DNA from: Candidatus Stackebrandtia excrementipullorum
Lineage (GTDB): Bacteria > Actinomycetota > Actinomycetes > Mycobacteriales > Micromonosporaceae
DNA: 41,993 bases
Direction of reading: 5' to 3'
NCBI GenBank assembly: GCA_019113825.1
Contig: DXGR01000058.1
Location: forward strand, 1-41,993
Notes under the pieces: model-generated
Databases searched by the model: none
Seen by the model: only the letters and a program-made list of their open reading frames with translations
Told to the model about the DNA's origin: nothing
In this document: one piece after another, positions 16,440-25,886 of the stretch
Position numbering within the stretch: position 1 is the stretch's first letter
Layout: every line of letters begins with the position of its first letter
Program-made: the position numbers and the translations under genes

Positions 16440-17032
16440 GGCTGCTGTTGGCGACCCGCAACCGAAAGAAGCTCGACGAACTGCGCCGGATCCTGTCCGG
16501 CGCGGTCACCGTGGACCTCGTCGGACTCGACGACGTCCCCCCATACCCGGAGGCCCCGGAGACCGCGTTGACGTTTGCGGGCAACGCCGTGGCGAAGGCG
16601 CGTGACGGCGCGAAGGCGACCGGGCTGGCCTGTGTCGCCGACGACTCCGGGCTCACCGTGGACGCATTGAACGGTATGCCCGGTGTCTTCTCGGCTCGCT
16701 GGTCGGGCCGACACGGCGACGATGCGGCCAACATGGACCTGTTGCTGAAACAGTTGGGTGACGTCGCTCCGCCGGACCGGAAAGCGGCGTTCGTGTGTGC
16801 GGCCGCGGTGGTCTTTCCCGACGGCCGTGAACACGTCGTGAACGGCGAGGTACGAGGCGAACTGCTCACGCGACCACGTGGCGACAAAGGTTTCGGATAC
16901 GACCCCGTGTTCCTACCGGACGGGTTCGACCTGACCACGGCGGAGATGGCACCTGAACAAAAGGACGCCATCAGCCACCGAGGCAAGGCCTTCCGTACAT
17001 TGGCCGACTGGTTGGCCGGTCAGATTTCGTAG
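16436..17032 (+). CDS. rdgB: XTP/dITP diphosphatase (RdgB/HAM1)
   Basis: The 198-residue pyrophosphatase removes deaminated purine nucleotides (XTP, dITP) from the pool. Motifs are [14 protein letters not shown] at the N-terminus, [10 protein letters not shown], the metal-binding [25 protein letters not shown], and [12 protein letters not shown], plus the terminal [10 protein letters not shown]. It is coupled to rph by a 4-bp overlap. Its last 13 bp overlap the 3' end of the convergent MBL-fold gene. Confidence 0.97.
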   Translation: MRLLLATRNRKKLDELRRILSGAVTVDLVGLDDVPPYPEAPETALTFAGNAVAKARDGAKATGLACVADDSGLTVDALNGMPGVFSARWSGRHGDDAANMDLLLKQLGDVAPPDRKAAFVCAAAVVFPDGREHVVNGEVRGELLTRPRGDKGFGYDPVFLPDGFDLTTAEMAPEQKDAISHRGKAFRTLADWLAGQIS

Positions 17033-17778
17033 ACCGCGCCCGCGCTGACGATCTCGACGGGGCCGTTGTAAGCGGACGTGGCTTCGGCCAATGTCTGCGA
17101 GGGGCTCCCCCAACGCCGCACCAGATGCGTGAGCAGTAGTCGACTGGCCCCCGCCTTGGTGGCACACTCCCCCGCTTCACGCCCGGTCATGTGCACGCCC
17201 ACCGGGTTGGCCCTACCCTCCAGGTAGGAGGCCTCGCACAAAAAGACGTCGCAATGGTGTGCGAGCTGCCGAAGCGCCTCACATTCGCCGGTGTCCGACG
17301 AGTAGACCAAAGACCGTCCTTCGTGTTCGATACGAACACCGAAGGTTTCGATCGGGTGCGCCACATGATCCACGGTGAGGTTCAGTGGACCGATATCGAA
17401 TCGGCCCGGTGTAAGCGTACGAAAATCGTAGACGTCGGACAGCGACGGACAACCCGCCTCACCGGCGCCGCCGTACGCGGCGGCCAGTCGCGCCTCGGTC
17501 CCCTCCGGGCCGTACAACGGGACCTGAGGAAACGGTGCACCCGGCGCATAGCGCCGCATCACCACATACGGGCACGCGTCCATGATGTGATCGGCGTGCA
17601 GATGGGTCAACAGAATGGCGTCGATGTCGTAGGGGTCGATATGACGCTGCAAAGCACCCAGCGACCCCGATCCGAAGTCGAGAAGAAAAGTGAATCCGTC
17701 GGCTTCGACGAGGTATGAGGAACAGGCCGAATCGGGGCCTGGAAAGCTGCCGGCGCAGCCCACGACGGTCAGCTTCAT
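17020..17778 (-). CDS. MBL-fold metallohydrolase, Rv1339-like (candidate cyclic-nucleotide phosphodiesterase)
   Basis: The 252-residue metallo-beta-lactamase-fold protein has the metal motif TH59LH61AD63H64, a downstream histidine in HVAHPIET, the aspartate in YSSDTGEC and the last histidine in LLTHLVRRW. Its neighbourhood (murI, rph, rdgB) is that of mycobacterial Rv1339, which has been reported as an atypical class II cAMP phosphodiesterase; by synteny and length this is its likely ortholog. Start ATG 17778 (MKLTVVGCAGSFPG) is preferred over 17790. It lies 64 bp downstream of murI on the same strand. Confidence 0.85.
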   Translation of the reverse strand: MKLTVVGCAGSFPGPDSACSSYLVEADGFTFLLDFGSGSLGALQRHIDPYDIDAILLTHLHADHIMDACPYVVMRRYAPGAPFPQVPLYGPEGTEARLAAAYGGAGEAGCPSLSDVYDFRTLTPGRFDIGPLNLTVDHVAHPIETFGVRIEHEGRSLVYSSDTGECEALRQLAHHCDVFLCEASYLEGRANPVGVHMTGREAGECATKAGASRLLLTHLVRRWGSPSQTLAEATSAYNGPVEIVSAGAVYEI

Positions 17779-17842
17779 GTTCGCCACCACCTCTCGATCG
17801 GATTGTCACCGATCCTGTGGCGCCATGTCGTCGTTGTCGGGT

Positions 17843-18673
17843 TCATGTGACCACCTCCACGGGTCCTGGCCGTCCGAACTGAACGGCTTCGGCCTGCAGC
17901 CTGGTCGGCTGTAGGCCGAGGAACCGCTGTGCTGTGCGAGTGAAGTGGTTCGGATCGCCTGTGGCGAGATAACGGTGCTCGGCCGGTTCTTCTGCGACGC
18001 GTAGTGCGTCTCGGTCGGTCAGCAGCCGGTACACCGCGTTGGCGGTCGTATCGGCGCTGGACACCAAGGTCACTTCCTCTCCCATCACCAGGCCGATGAG
18101 CCCGGCCAACAGCGGATAATGCGTACAGCCCAGCACCAATGTGTCCACTTGGCTACGCTGTAGCGGCTCAAGGTAGCCCTGGGCCAATCCCAACAACTGT
18201 CGCCCAGTTGTCACTCCGCGCTCTACGAAGTCAACGAAAGCCGGACAGGTGACACTCGTTACGGTGACGCTCGGTGTTACATGGAAGGCATCAGCATAAG
18301 CACCGCTGGTTATGGTCGCAGTGGTGCCGATCACCCCGATGCGGCCTGATCGTGTGAGTGTCGCCGCATGTCGCGCGGCCGGTCGGATGACTTCGACGAC
18401 GGGAATGTCGAAGCGTTCCCGGATGTCCGCGAGGCTCGCGGCGCTGGCCGAGTTACACGCGATCACGAGGAGCTTGACACCTTGCGCAACGAGATAATCG
18501 CACGCTGCGAGGGTGTACTCCCGGACCTGTGCGATCGGCCGCGGACCGTATGGAACGTGGGCCGTGTCGGCCAGGTAAAGAAGACGTTCGTGGGGAAGGA
18601 CATTGTTGATCGCCCGAGCGACGGTGAGCCCGCCGACTCCGGAGTCGAAAATCCCAATGGGGGCGTCGGTCAT
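17843..18673 (-). CDS. murI: Glutamate racemase
   Basis: The 276-residue enzyme converts L- to D-glutamate for peptidoglycan. The acid/base cysteines are C73 ([10 protein letters not shown]) and C183 (LGCTHYPLL); the N-terminal [16 protein letters not shown] and [10 protein letters not shown] blocks are canonical. ATG 18673 gives the normal N-terminus; the frame is open upstream to 18760 but without homology. No clear Shine-Dalgarno precedes it, so a leaderless transcript is possible. It is probably cotranscribed with the MBL-fold gene. Confidence 0.96.
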   Translation of the reverse strand: MTDAPIGIFDSGVGGLTVARAINNVLPHERLLYLADTAHVPYGPRPIAQVREYTLAACDYLVAQGVKLLVIACNSASAASLADIRERFDIPVVEVIRPAARHAATLTRSGRIGVIGTTATITSGAYADAFHVTPSVTVTSVTCPAFVDFVERGVTTGRQLLGLAQGYLEPLQRSQVDTLVLGCTHYPLLAGLIGLVMGEEVTLVSSADTTANAVYRLLTDRDALRVAEEPAEHRYLATGDPNHFTRTAQRFLGLQPTRLQAEAVQFGRPGPVEVVT

Positions 18674-18869
18674 GAATGGCCAGACTACGCGGTCGTTGCA
18701 GATGGATAGGTCGATTTCACGGCATATTGTCACGAACCTGACACGTGGCATCCCCCACATTCAGGGGTTTCAATGTTATTACCGTTGGTCCGTCACCGCA
18801 CCCCTTTTCGGGTTTACGCCGATCCGCCGTGACATAGCCGCGGGTACGCCCAGAAAACCAAGCGACGCC

Positions 18870-19385
18870 ATCGTCCGGCCGTCCGCCTCACGTCCGAGCC
18901 CAAAACTGCGCCGTCCGGCCTCCGCAGCGCAAAGCCGCGCTGTCCGGGCCCAAAACTGCGCCGTCCGCGCAACACGGGGACTGCGCCGTCCGCCGCGCCA
19001 TCCGGGCACGTTCATGACAAGTCGCAGAACCGCGCCGCCTACGAAGTGGGTAGGCAAAGCCGCGCCGTCCGGGCCCCGCGTCGCAAGCAACGCAGCGAGG
19101 CGGATCCCCGGGCAACACCATCCGAGCAACACGGGACCGCGCCGTCCAAGCCCCAAAACCGCGCCGTCCGGGCCCCGGAGCGCAAAGCCGCGCCGTCCGG
19201 CCTCCGCAGCGCAAAGCCGCGCTGTCCGGGCCCCGCGTCGCAAGGCGCACGCGGCCGCCGCCTACGAAGTAGGTAGGCAAGGCCGCGAGTAACGCAGCGA
19301 GGCGGATGCCCGGGCAGCGCGGACGCCTACGAAGTGGGTAGGCAAGGCCGACGAGCAACGCAGCGAGGCGGATGCCCGGACGGTG
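18870..19385. repeat. Dense mosaic array of GC-rich intergenic repeats
   Basis: About 0.5 kb between murI and the next gene is built from a few interleaved repeat words. (1) GCGC(C/T)GTCCGG-like words occur about nine times. (2) A 44-bp exact direct repeat lies at 18908-18951 and 19190-19233. (3) The stem-loop GCCTACGAAGTGGGTAGGC occurs at 19037-19055, 19260-19278 (one base different) and 19325-19343. (4) AACGCAGCGAGGCGGAT followed by CCCGG occurs near 19089, 19291 and 19358. (5) GCAAAGCCGCGC-type words occur several times. Spacing is irregular, so this is not a CRISPR array. Open frames across it are by-products of the repeats. Confidence 0.85.
19037..19055. repeat. GCCTAC stem-loop repeat, copy 1
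   Basis: GCCTAC pairs with GTAGGC around a 7-nt loop. Identical or near-identical copies lie at 19260-19278 and 19325-19343, two of them followed by GCAACGCAGCGAGGCGG-type sequence within 40 bp. The conserved order of stem-loop then tail suggests a unit that was copied as a block. Confidence 0.75.
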
Positions 19386-19388
19386 CGG

Positions 19389-19928
19389 TTAGACCGTGCC
19401 GATGAGGAGGATGCCGACTGCGAAGGTCACACTGCTGGCGCCCAGGAGCATCCAGGGAACCAGGCGGTATCGGACCGTTATGAAGGCCGCGATTATCAGG
19501 ACGAGCCCGAAGACTCCGGTTGCCGAGAAGACGGGCTCGAACCAGGTGGGCATGTCGCCCATCATGCGGATGAGTGCTATGACGCCGAGGACGAGGCCGG
19601 CCGAGGCGAGGAAAAGTGCCCAGGCGCTGACACCCATCAGTCGGCGGAGTCTCATGTCGGGGATGGTTTTCAGTCCGGCCACGGCCGGGCGGGTGGCTTG
19701 CATCAGGGGTTGTTGCGGCGACGTATAGGTGCTTTGGGGTGGTGGCATTCGTGCTACGACCTCACCTTGGTTGGCGGCGCCGTGTGCGGCGGTTCCTTCG
19801 GTCCCCGTTGGGACGGCCTGGTCGCCGGCGGGGGCCGGTGACGGGATTTGGACCGTCGGGGGTGCGTCGTGCGAAGTCTCTGCGTTGCCCACGTTGGGTG
19901 ACTCTACCAACTGCGGGGTTGGCTGCAA
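19389..19928 (-). CDS. Small membrane protein with a disordered N-terminal half, unknown function
   Basis: This is a 179-residue protein. Residues 1-90 are proline/threonine/glutamine-rich and probably unfolded. Residues 101-120, 133-152 and 157-177 are three hydrophobic helices. It starts at TTG 19928, the only usable start in a frame that is otherwise open back to the cysM stop 54 bp upstream; this makes cotranslation with cysM likely. In M. tuberculosis the same place between cysM and murI holds a rhomboid-family gene (Rv1337); no rhomboid GxSG or His motif is visible here, so it is not an evident ortholog. Confidence 0.65.
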   Translation of the reverse strand: MQPTPQLVESPNVGNAETSHDAPPTVQIPSPAPAGDQAVPTGTEGTAAHGAANQGEVVARMPPPQSTYTSPQQPLMQATRPAVAGLKTIPDMRLRRLMGVSAWALFLASAGLVLGVIALIRMMGDMPTWFEPVFSATGVFGLVLIIAAFITVRYRLVPWMLLGASSVTFAVGILLIGTV

Positions 19929-19982
19929 ACCAACGAACGCGCCGTTTTCCGGTGTCTCGTTGACGGTGTGGCGGTGGTGGTG

Positions 19983-21002
<1,020 letters not shown>

Positions 21003-21278
21003 TCAACCGCCTGCGACGGCGGGGAGAATGGTGACGGTGTCCCCGTCGTTGAGTTCGGTGGCCAGTCCTCCGGTGAACCTGATGTCCTCATCGTTGACGT
21101 AGACGTTGACGAAGCGGTGGAGAGCGCCTTCGTCGGTTACTATGCGACCGCGCAGGCCGCTGTTACGGCTGTCGACGTCGGTGAAGAGGTCGTCGACGGT
21201 GGCGCCCTGTCCCTCGACTCGTTTTTCTCCCTGCGTGTGCTGTCGCAGGATTGTCGGAATACGCACTGTGATTGCCAT
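21003..21278 (-). CDS. cysO: Sulfur-carrier protein CysO (MoaD/ThiS-like)
   Basis: The 91-residue ubiquitin-fold sulfur carrier ends in the functional Gly-Gly (LPAVAGG). The terminal carboxylate is activated and thiolated to donate sulfur to CysM. Motifs are ITVRIPTILRQHT at the start and VNVYVNDEDIRF in the middle. AAGGGA precedes ATG 21278. It lies between mec and cysM on the same strand, as in M. tuberculosis. Confidence 0.95.
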   Translation of the reverse strand: MAITVRIPTILRQHTQGEKRVEGQGATVDDLFTDVDSRNSGLRGRIVTDEGALHRFVNVYVNDEDIRFTGGLATELNDGDTVTILPAVAGG

Positions 21279-21358
21279 GGAAGGTCCCTTTGTTCGTTGT
21301 TGCAGAATGCGGCCACACTGCCGCCTCGTGGTAAAGGTCGGCGGATGTCGGGCTGGCT

Positions 21359-21874
21359 CTACGGACAGTCGTAGATCATGGAGTCGGGTGTGTGCCCGAA
21401 CTTGTACGACTGCACGGCCAGTGGATCTCCACTGTGGCCGGCAGCGCCGTCCGCGATGGAGGGGTCGATACCGACCGCCTCGATGGGCTCTTCGGTGACG
21501 GTGCCGTCGACGATGCGGAAAGACCGCACTTCGGCGACTTCCGGGTCGCGCGTCGATATGAGAACGTAATGCGCGTCGGGTTCACCGGCATAGTTGATGT
21601 CGGTACGCGACGGGTATGGCTCTGTGGCGGTGTGGGAGTGGTAGATGACGACGGGCGCTTCGTCGGCGTCGTCCATCTCGTTCCACACGGCGAGGTGCTC
21701 ACGGGAGTCGAAGCGGTAGAACGTGGTGCTTCGTTCTGCGTTGGTCATGCGGATGAACCGTTGAGGTTCGCCGGTCTCGGCGGGGCCGGCTATGACGCCG
21801 CACGCCTCGTCGGGGTGATCTTCGCGGGCGTGCGCGACCATTGCCGCCACGAGCGCATGATCAATCCGCAACAC
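21359..21874 (-). CDS. mec: Mec, JAMM metalloprotease that releases cysteine from CysO-Cys, with a C-terminal extension
   Basis: The 171-residue JAB1/MPN (JAMM) hydrolase has all zinc-site residues: E23 (HPDEACG), H79 and H81 (YHSHTATEPYPS) and D92. It cleaves the cysteine that CysM adds to the CysO C-terminus. Residues from about 136 on (DPSIADGAAG to SMIYDCP) form a tail not expected in the roughly 145-residue mycobacterial protein; its role is unknown. GTG 21874 is the start. It heads the mec-cysO-cysM group. Confidence 0.92.
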   Translation of the reverse strand: MLRIDHALVAAMVAHAREDHPDEACGVIAGPAETGEPQRFIRMTNAERSTTFYRFDSREHLAVWNEMDDADEAPVVIYHSHTATEPYPSRTDINYAGEPDAHYVLISTRDPEVAEVRSFRIVDGTVTEEPIEAVGIDPSIADGAAGHSGDPLAVQSYKFGHTPDSMIYDCP

Positions 21875-21920
21875 GGTGTCAAGGTTACACGTACGGTGTC
21901 CGTTTCCGCCAGGCGTGAGA

Positions 21921-21945
21921 GCGAGGCGCCGTGGTGACGCCTCGC
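21921..21945. terminator. Hairpin downstream of the FKBP gene
   Basis: GCGAGGCG and CGCCTCGC form an 8-bp stem with a 9-nt loop, 9 bp past the stop of the FKBP-type gene (minus strand). No T-tract follows. The position fits termination ahead of mec. Confidence 0.5.
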
Positions 21946-21953
21946 ACCCGCGT

Positions 21954-22328
21954 CTACTTGACCGAGACGAGGTCGACGACGAACACGAGGGTCTCGCCGG
22001 GTTTGATGGCGGGCGTCGGGCTCATGTCCCCGTAGGCCTGGTGCGGCGGTATGACAAGACGGCGACGGCCGCCCACCTTCATGCCGACGACTCCCTGGTC
22101 CCAGCCTTCGATGACCATGCGTCCACCCAGCGGAAAGCTGAGGGTGGAGCCGCGGTTCCAGCTGGCGTCGAATTCGGTACCGGTGGAGTGAGAGACGCCC
22201 ACATAGTGGACTTCGACCTCGTGGCCGGGTTTCGCCTCTTCACCGCTGCCGACGGTGATGTCGGTAATGGTGAGCTGTGCCGGTGGGGCGCCGGGGTCCG
22301 GCGTCACGGTGGGTCGTTCCAACGTCAT
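21954..22328 (-). CDS. FKBP-type peptidyl-prolyl cis-trans isomerase
   Basis: The 124-residue, single-domain cytoplasmic FKBP accelerates proline isomerisation during folding. Active-site residues are in place: VHYVG, EFDASW, LSFPLG, VIEGWDQG, AYG and LVFVVDLV. ATG 22328 has AAGGAG 7 nt upstream; the longer open frame upstream is antisense to the Nudix gene and unsupported. It is divergent from the Nudix gene. Confidence 0.95.
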   Translation of the reverse strand: MTLERPTVTPDPGAPPAQLTITDITVGSGEEAKPGHEVEVHYVGVSHSTGTEFDASWNRGSTLSFPLGGRMVIEGWDQGVVGMKVGGRRRLVIPPHQAYGDMSPTPAIKPGETLVFVVDLVSVK

Positions 22329-22426
22329 GCGGGTGCTCCTTATGGATGTTGACAAGAGTTTTGCGACGGTAACATCACACGTGTCCGGTGGCGCCGAGGT
22401 GTCGTGCCGATGGAAGGCTGTGTCGG

Positions 22427-22822
22427 GTGCGACACAATTCCGTTGCGGTGATCGTGGACGATGATTCCCGGATTCTGCTGATTCACGAGAACTACGATCT
22501 GTACCGGTTCGGTCCGCCCGGGGGGACCGTCGAACCGGGTGAATCCGCCGAGCAGGCGGCTGTACGCGAGGCCGCGGAGGAGACCGGGCTGGTTGTGAAG
22601 CTCGGTGAGCGGCTCCTGTGCGAGGTGTTGATGGGCGCGGCACCGTTCACGGCTCATGCTTTCGAGGCCACGATCGTGTCCGGCCGCCCGTGCCTGCCCC
22701 GCCCGGACGAGATTCGGTCGGTGGGCTGGTACGACCTGACGAATCCGCCGTCCCCGTTGACGACCACGATGCAGCGCCTGTTGCCGATGCTGCAACACCG
22801 GTATTCGCGCCGTGATGTCTGA
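22427..22822 (+). CDS. Nudix hydrolase
   Basis: The 131-residue protein contains a complete Nudix box (GGTVEPGESAEQAAVREAAEETG), so it binds Mg2+ and cleaves a nucleoside diphosphate linked to another moiety. The region VAVIVDDDSRILLIHENY precedes the box. The specific substrate cannot be read from sequence. GTG 22427 (VRHNSVAV) is the likely start; the frame is open further upstream to 22388 without support. Confidence 0.9.
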   Translation: MRHNSVAVIVDDDSRILLIHENYDLYRFGPPGGTVEPGESAEQAAVREAAEETGLVVKLGERLLCEVLMGAAPFTAHAFEATIVSGRPCLPRPDEIRSVGWYDLTNPPSPLTTTMQRLLPMLQHRYSRRDV

Positions 22823-22959
22823 CGACGAGATACGGCCGTGGCGGCCGGTGACTGGGTAACGCAACGTGACCACCGAAGTCACGCATCGTGGTGAGGGCGA
22901 CGTCGACGGACCTTAAACTGTGGTTTCTCCTTCCGGTTGCGTTACAGAGGGGAGCAGTT

Positions 22960-23499
22960 ATGTCCAGTGAACAAACGAAGCAGGCGTGGGCGTTGGGCGG
23001 CACGATATTCGCCGCGACGGCCATGATCGTTCTCGGATTTTTCCAGGTCGTGGTGGGTATCGCCGCGATCGCGAACGATGTGCTCTTCGTCGAGGTGTCC
23101 AACTACGTATACGGCGTCGATGTCACGTTCTGGGGCTGGGTGCATCTGGTGCTGGGCGCCGTCATGGTGCTGGTCGGTGTGGCCTTGTACGGGATGTCGT
23201 CGTGGGCGCGTGGCATCGGGATCGCCTTGGCGGTGTTGTCGGCGGTGAACAACTTCATGTTCATGCCGTACTATCCGTTGTGGTCGATCATCGTGATCGC
23301 CTTGAACATCTTCGTGATCTGGGCGTTGGCGACGGTTCGACCGGAGGTCGACACGACGACCCTGTCGGAAAGCTCCGAATCGGCCGGTACTCGGGCACGG
23401 CGGGACTCCGATTGGCCGGTCAACCGGCCGATGCCGAGCCGAGATAGCGACATCGCCGCCGAGCAGGAGGCCGAGGTCAGGCGTTCGGCGGAAACGTGA
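22960..23499 (+). CDS. DUF7144-type four-helix membrane protein
   Basis: The 179-residue protein has four hydrophobic segments (roughly residues 11-36, 52-74, 81-100 and 105-125) and a hydrophilic, arginine- and serine-rich cytoplasmic tail of about 50 residues. The pattern GFFQVVVGIAAIANDVLFV, YVYGVDVTFWGWVHLVLG and FMPYYPLWSIIVIALNIFVIWAL matches the DUF7144 family, whose function is unknown. GAGGGGAG stands 7 nt before ATG 22960. Confidence 0.85.
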   Translation: MSSEQTKQAWALGGTIFAATAMIVLGFFQVVVGIAAIANDVLFVEVSNYVYGVDVTFWGWVHLVLGAVMVLVGVALYGMSSWARGIGIALAVLSAVNNFMFMPYYPLWSIIVIALNIFVIWALATVRPEVDTTTLSESSESAGTRARRDSDWPVNRPMPSRDSDIAAEQEAEVRRSAET

Positions 23500-23916
23500 T
23501 GCCCGGCGAGGGCCACTTCACGAAGGTGAAGATGCCCGCGGGGTCGGCGCATGCCACGAGACCATCCGGCATGGTGTTCGTGGACGTCGAAGACCTCGCG
23601 GGCTTTCACGTGTACGTGGTGGCCGAGAGGATCCCGGTGTTCGGGTGCGGATCGGGTCCGGTCGGTCACCGCGAGGAAGAGGTCCTCTTCGCCCCGGTTG
23701 GTGAGTGTCGTCCTGCACGATGCCGCGGGGCGGTGTGGAGGATGCGTCGTCCACCGCGACGGCGACGCGATCGGCGGGGGGCGAATGCGCACCGACGGTA
23801 CACAAATGCGGTCATCGGGGCAATGCAATCGGTCGGCACGCCGTCCCGCATGGACCGTTCCGCCAAGCGTTCGGGTTGGTCAGGACCTGTTTGATCTTCA
23901 CAGTACGCTCTTCACC
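23500..23916. other. About 415 bp without a convincing gene
   Basis: Several open frames cross this stretch on both strands but none shows a recognisable family, and each conflicts with the others. In many actinomycetes clpS stands beside pncB; none of its usual motifs was found here. The plus-strand frame that runs into pncB is an extension, not a gene. A decayed gene is possible. Confidence 0.5.
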
Positions 23917-25206
23917 ATGTCTGAACGTCTCGGCCATGTCGCTCCGTTGTTGACGGACCACTACGAATACACGATGGTTGCCGCCGCACTGGCCGACGGT
24001 TCGGCACAGCGTCCATGCGTTTTCGAGGTTTTCGCTCGTCGATTGCCGGCCGGGCGACGGTACGGCGTCGTCGCCGGCATTGGACGTTTCGTCGAACGTC
24101 TCCTCGAGTTCCGGTTTCTGCCGGAGGACATCGCCTACCTGAGGGACAGCGGCACCGTCGACGAGGCGACCGCACAGTGGCTTTCCGGCTATCGCTTCAG
24201 TGGCGACATCGACTGCTACGCCGAAGGCGACCTGTACTTTCCGGGTTCACCGATCATGACCGTGTCCGGCACGTTCGCGGAGTGCGTGCTGTTGGAGACG
24301 GTCGCGTTGTCCATCCTGAATCACGACTGCGCGATCGCCTCGGCGGCGGCGCGCATGGTGACGGCCGCCCGTGGCCGCCCCATCATCGAGATGGGTTCGC
24401 GACGCACCCACGAGGAGGCCGCAGTGGCGGCGGCACGCGCCTCCTACCTGGCAGGCTTCGCGTCGACGTCGAACCTCGCCGCGGGCCGTGCCTACGGCAT
24501 TCCGACCGGGGGAACGGCGGCTCACGCGTTCACGTTGCTGCACGCCGACGAACCGACGGCCTTCGCCTCGCAGGTCGCGATGTCGGGCACGGACACGACG
24601 CTGCTGGTCGACACCTACGACATTTCGCAGGGCATCAGGAACGCGATCGCGGCGGCGGGAACGTCGTTGAAGGCGATCCGTATCGATTCGGGTGACCTGG
24701 ACGTCATCGCGCAACAGTCGCGCGATCTGTTGAACAGTCTGGGCGCCACCGAAACGGCGATCGTGGTGTCGGGTGACCTGGACGAGTACGCCATCGCATC
24801 GTTGGCGGCGGCACCCGTAGACGTCTACGGCGCCGGGACGGCGGTCGTCACGGGGTCGGGATCGCCGACGGCGAACCTCGTGTACAAGCTGGTCGAGGTC
24901 GAGGGTCGGCCCGTGGTCAAACGCTCGGAGAACAAGCGGACCGTGGGCGGCCGGAAAACGTCGGTACGGCGGCACAAGCCGACCGGGACCGTCACCGAGG
25001 AGATCGTGGTCTCTCAGGGTGAACCCGAGGCGATGCCGGGCGACCGACGGTTGCAGCAACCGTTGGTGCGCGGCGGCGAGGTCGTCGGCGGACTTCCCAC
25101 GTTGGAGGAGTCCCGGGCGTTCCTACGCCACCAGTTGATCGCCATCCCGTGGGAAGGCTTGAAGCTGTCGCCTGGCGACCCGTCGGTGCCGGTGACGGTC
25201 CGGTAG
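23917..25206 (+). CDS. pncB: Nicotinate phosphoribosyltransferase
   Basis: The 429-residue enzyme joins nicotinate and PRPP in the Preiss-Handler NAD salvage path, with ATP phosphorylating an active-site histidine. Motifs are LLTDHYEYTMVAAAL at the N-terminus, EMGSRRTHEEAAVAAARASYLAGFASTSNL with the likely catalytic histidine, TGTAAHAFTLLH-like GGTAAHAFTL, and AIRIDSGDL. ATG 23917 (MSERLGHVAPLLTDHYEY) matches the family start. It converges on pncA, the preceding step of the pathway. Confidence 0.96.
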   Translation: MSERLGHVAPLLTDHYEYTMVAAALADGSAQRPCVFEVFARRLPAGRRYGVVAGIGRFVERLLEFRFLPEDIAYLRDSGTVDEATAQWLSGYRFSGDIDCYAEGDLYFPGSPIMTVSGTFAECVLLETVALSILNHDCAIASAAARMVTAARGRPIIEMGSRRTHEEAAVAAARASYLAGFASTSNLAAGRAYGIPTGGTAAHAFTLLHADEPTAFASQVAMSGTDTTLLVDTYDISQGIRNAIAAAGTSLKAIRIDSGDLDVIAQQSRDLLNSLGATETAIVVSGDLDEYAIASLAAAPVDVYGAGTAVVTGSGSPTANLVYKLVEVEGRPVVKRSENKRTVGGRKTSVRRHKPTGTVTEEIVVSQGEPEAMPGDRRLQQPLVRGGEVVGGLPTLEESRAFLRHQLIAIPWEGLKLSPGDPSVPVTVR

Positions 25207-25216
25207 CGGCGCCCGG

Positions 25217-25786
25217 TTACGCGACGCGGGGTTTACCCGTCAAAGTGACTCCCACGGTGCGGAGGTCGCTCAACGCCGCGTCGACGGTCGTCGCGGACAC
25301 GCCCGCGGTGAAGTCGAGCAGCACGGTGGTGTCGAAACCGTTGGCGGCCGCGTCCATGGCCGTCGCCTTGACGCAGTGGTCGGTGGCGATACCGACGACG
25401 TCCACGGCGTCGACATCATGCTCTCGGAGCCACAGGGCCAAACCGGTGCCGTCGCTGGTGCCTTCGAAGCCGGAATAGGCGGCCGTGAAGGCGCCTTTGT
25501 CGAATGTCGCCTCGGGAGTCACCGCGAGGTTCGGGTGGAACCGTGCACCGTCGGTCCCGGCGACACAGTGCGCGGGCCAGGTGTCGACGAAATCGGGTTC
25601 GGCGGAGAAATGATCACCGGGGTCGACGTGGTGATCGCGCGTGGCGATCACGTGGTCCCACCGGTGCCCCTCGTCGGCGACCAACGCCGAGATGTCGGTC
25701 GCGACGGCCGCACCGCCGCCCACGGCCATGGAGCCGCCCTCGCAGAAGTCTCGTTGGACGTCAACAATGATCAACGCACGTGCCAT
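25217..25786 (-). CDS. pncA: Nicotinamidase
   Basis: The 189-residue isochorismatase-fold enzyme deamidates nicotinamide to nicotinate, which PncB then uses. The catalytic triad is D9 (IIVDVQRDF), K97 (FDKGAF) and C138 (GIATDHCVKA); the metal site is DHHVDPGDHF. Mycobacterial counterparts activate pyrazinamide. ATG 25786 gives the family start; the longer frame upstream enters ctaD and is spurious. Its stop is 10 bp from the convergent pncB stop. Confidence 0.96.
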   Translation of the reverse strand: MARALIIVDVQRDFCEGGSMAVGGGAAVATDISALVADEGHRWDHVIATRDHHVDPGDHFSAEPDFVDTWPAHCVAGTDGARFHPNLAVTPEATFDKGAFTAAYSGFEGTSDGTGLALWLREHDVDAVDVVGIATDHCVKATAMDAAANGFDTTVLLDFTAGVSATTVDAALSDLRTVGVTLTGKPRVA

Positions 25787-25841
25787 ACGGGTAAGCCTAT
25801 GCCCTCTTCGGTGAGACGGCCAACCCGTCGAGGCAACAACG

Positions 25842-25876
25842 AAAAACGGAGGCGACATAGCGTCGCCTCCGTTTTT
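25842..25876. terminator. Strong intrinsic terminator downstream of ctaD
   Basis: ACGGAGGCGAC and GTCGCCTCCGT pair over 11 bp around ATAGC, flanked by AAAAA and TTTTT. The arrangement is symmetric, so it could work in both directions. It lies 10 bp past the ctaD stop and before pncA, and it resembles a Rho-independent terminator more than most sites in this GC-rich window. Confidence 0.93.
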
Positions 25877-25886
25877 CATCGTCATG

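Noticed and set aside
18779-19358. Minus-strand frames with repeated GPDGA and ARTARLC motifs
   Set aside because: They are translations of the DNA repeat array; two overlapping frames read the same repeats and no start or family is credible.
18870-19385. CRISPR array
   Set aside because: Repeat words differ in length and spacing, there are no uniform spacers and no cas genes are in the window.
23551-23916. Upstream extension of pncB, or a clpS gene
   Set aside because: The added residues have no family features, and ClpS motifs were not found on either strand.
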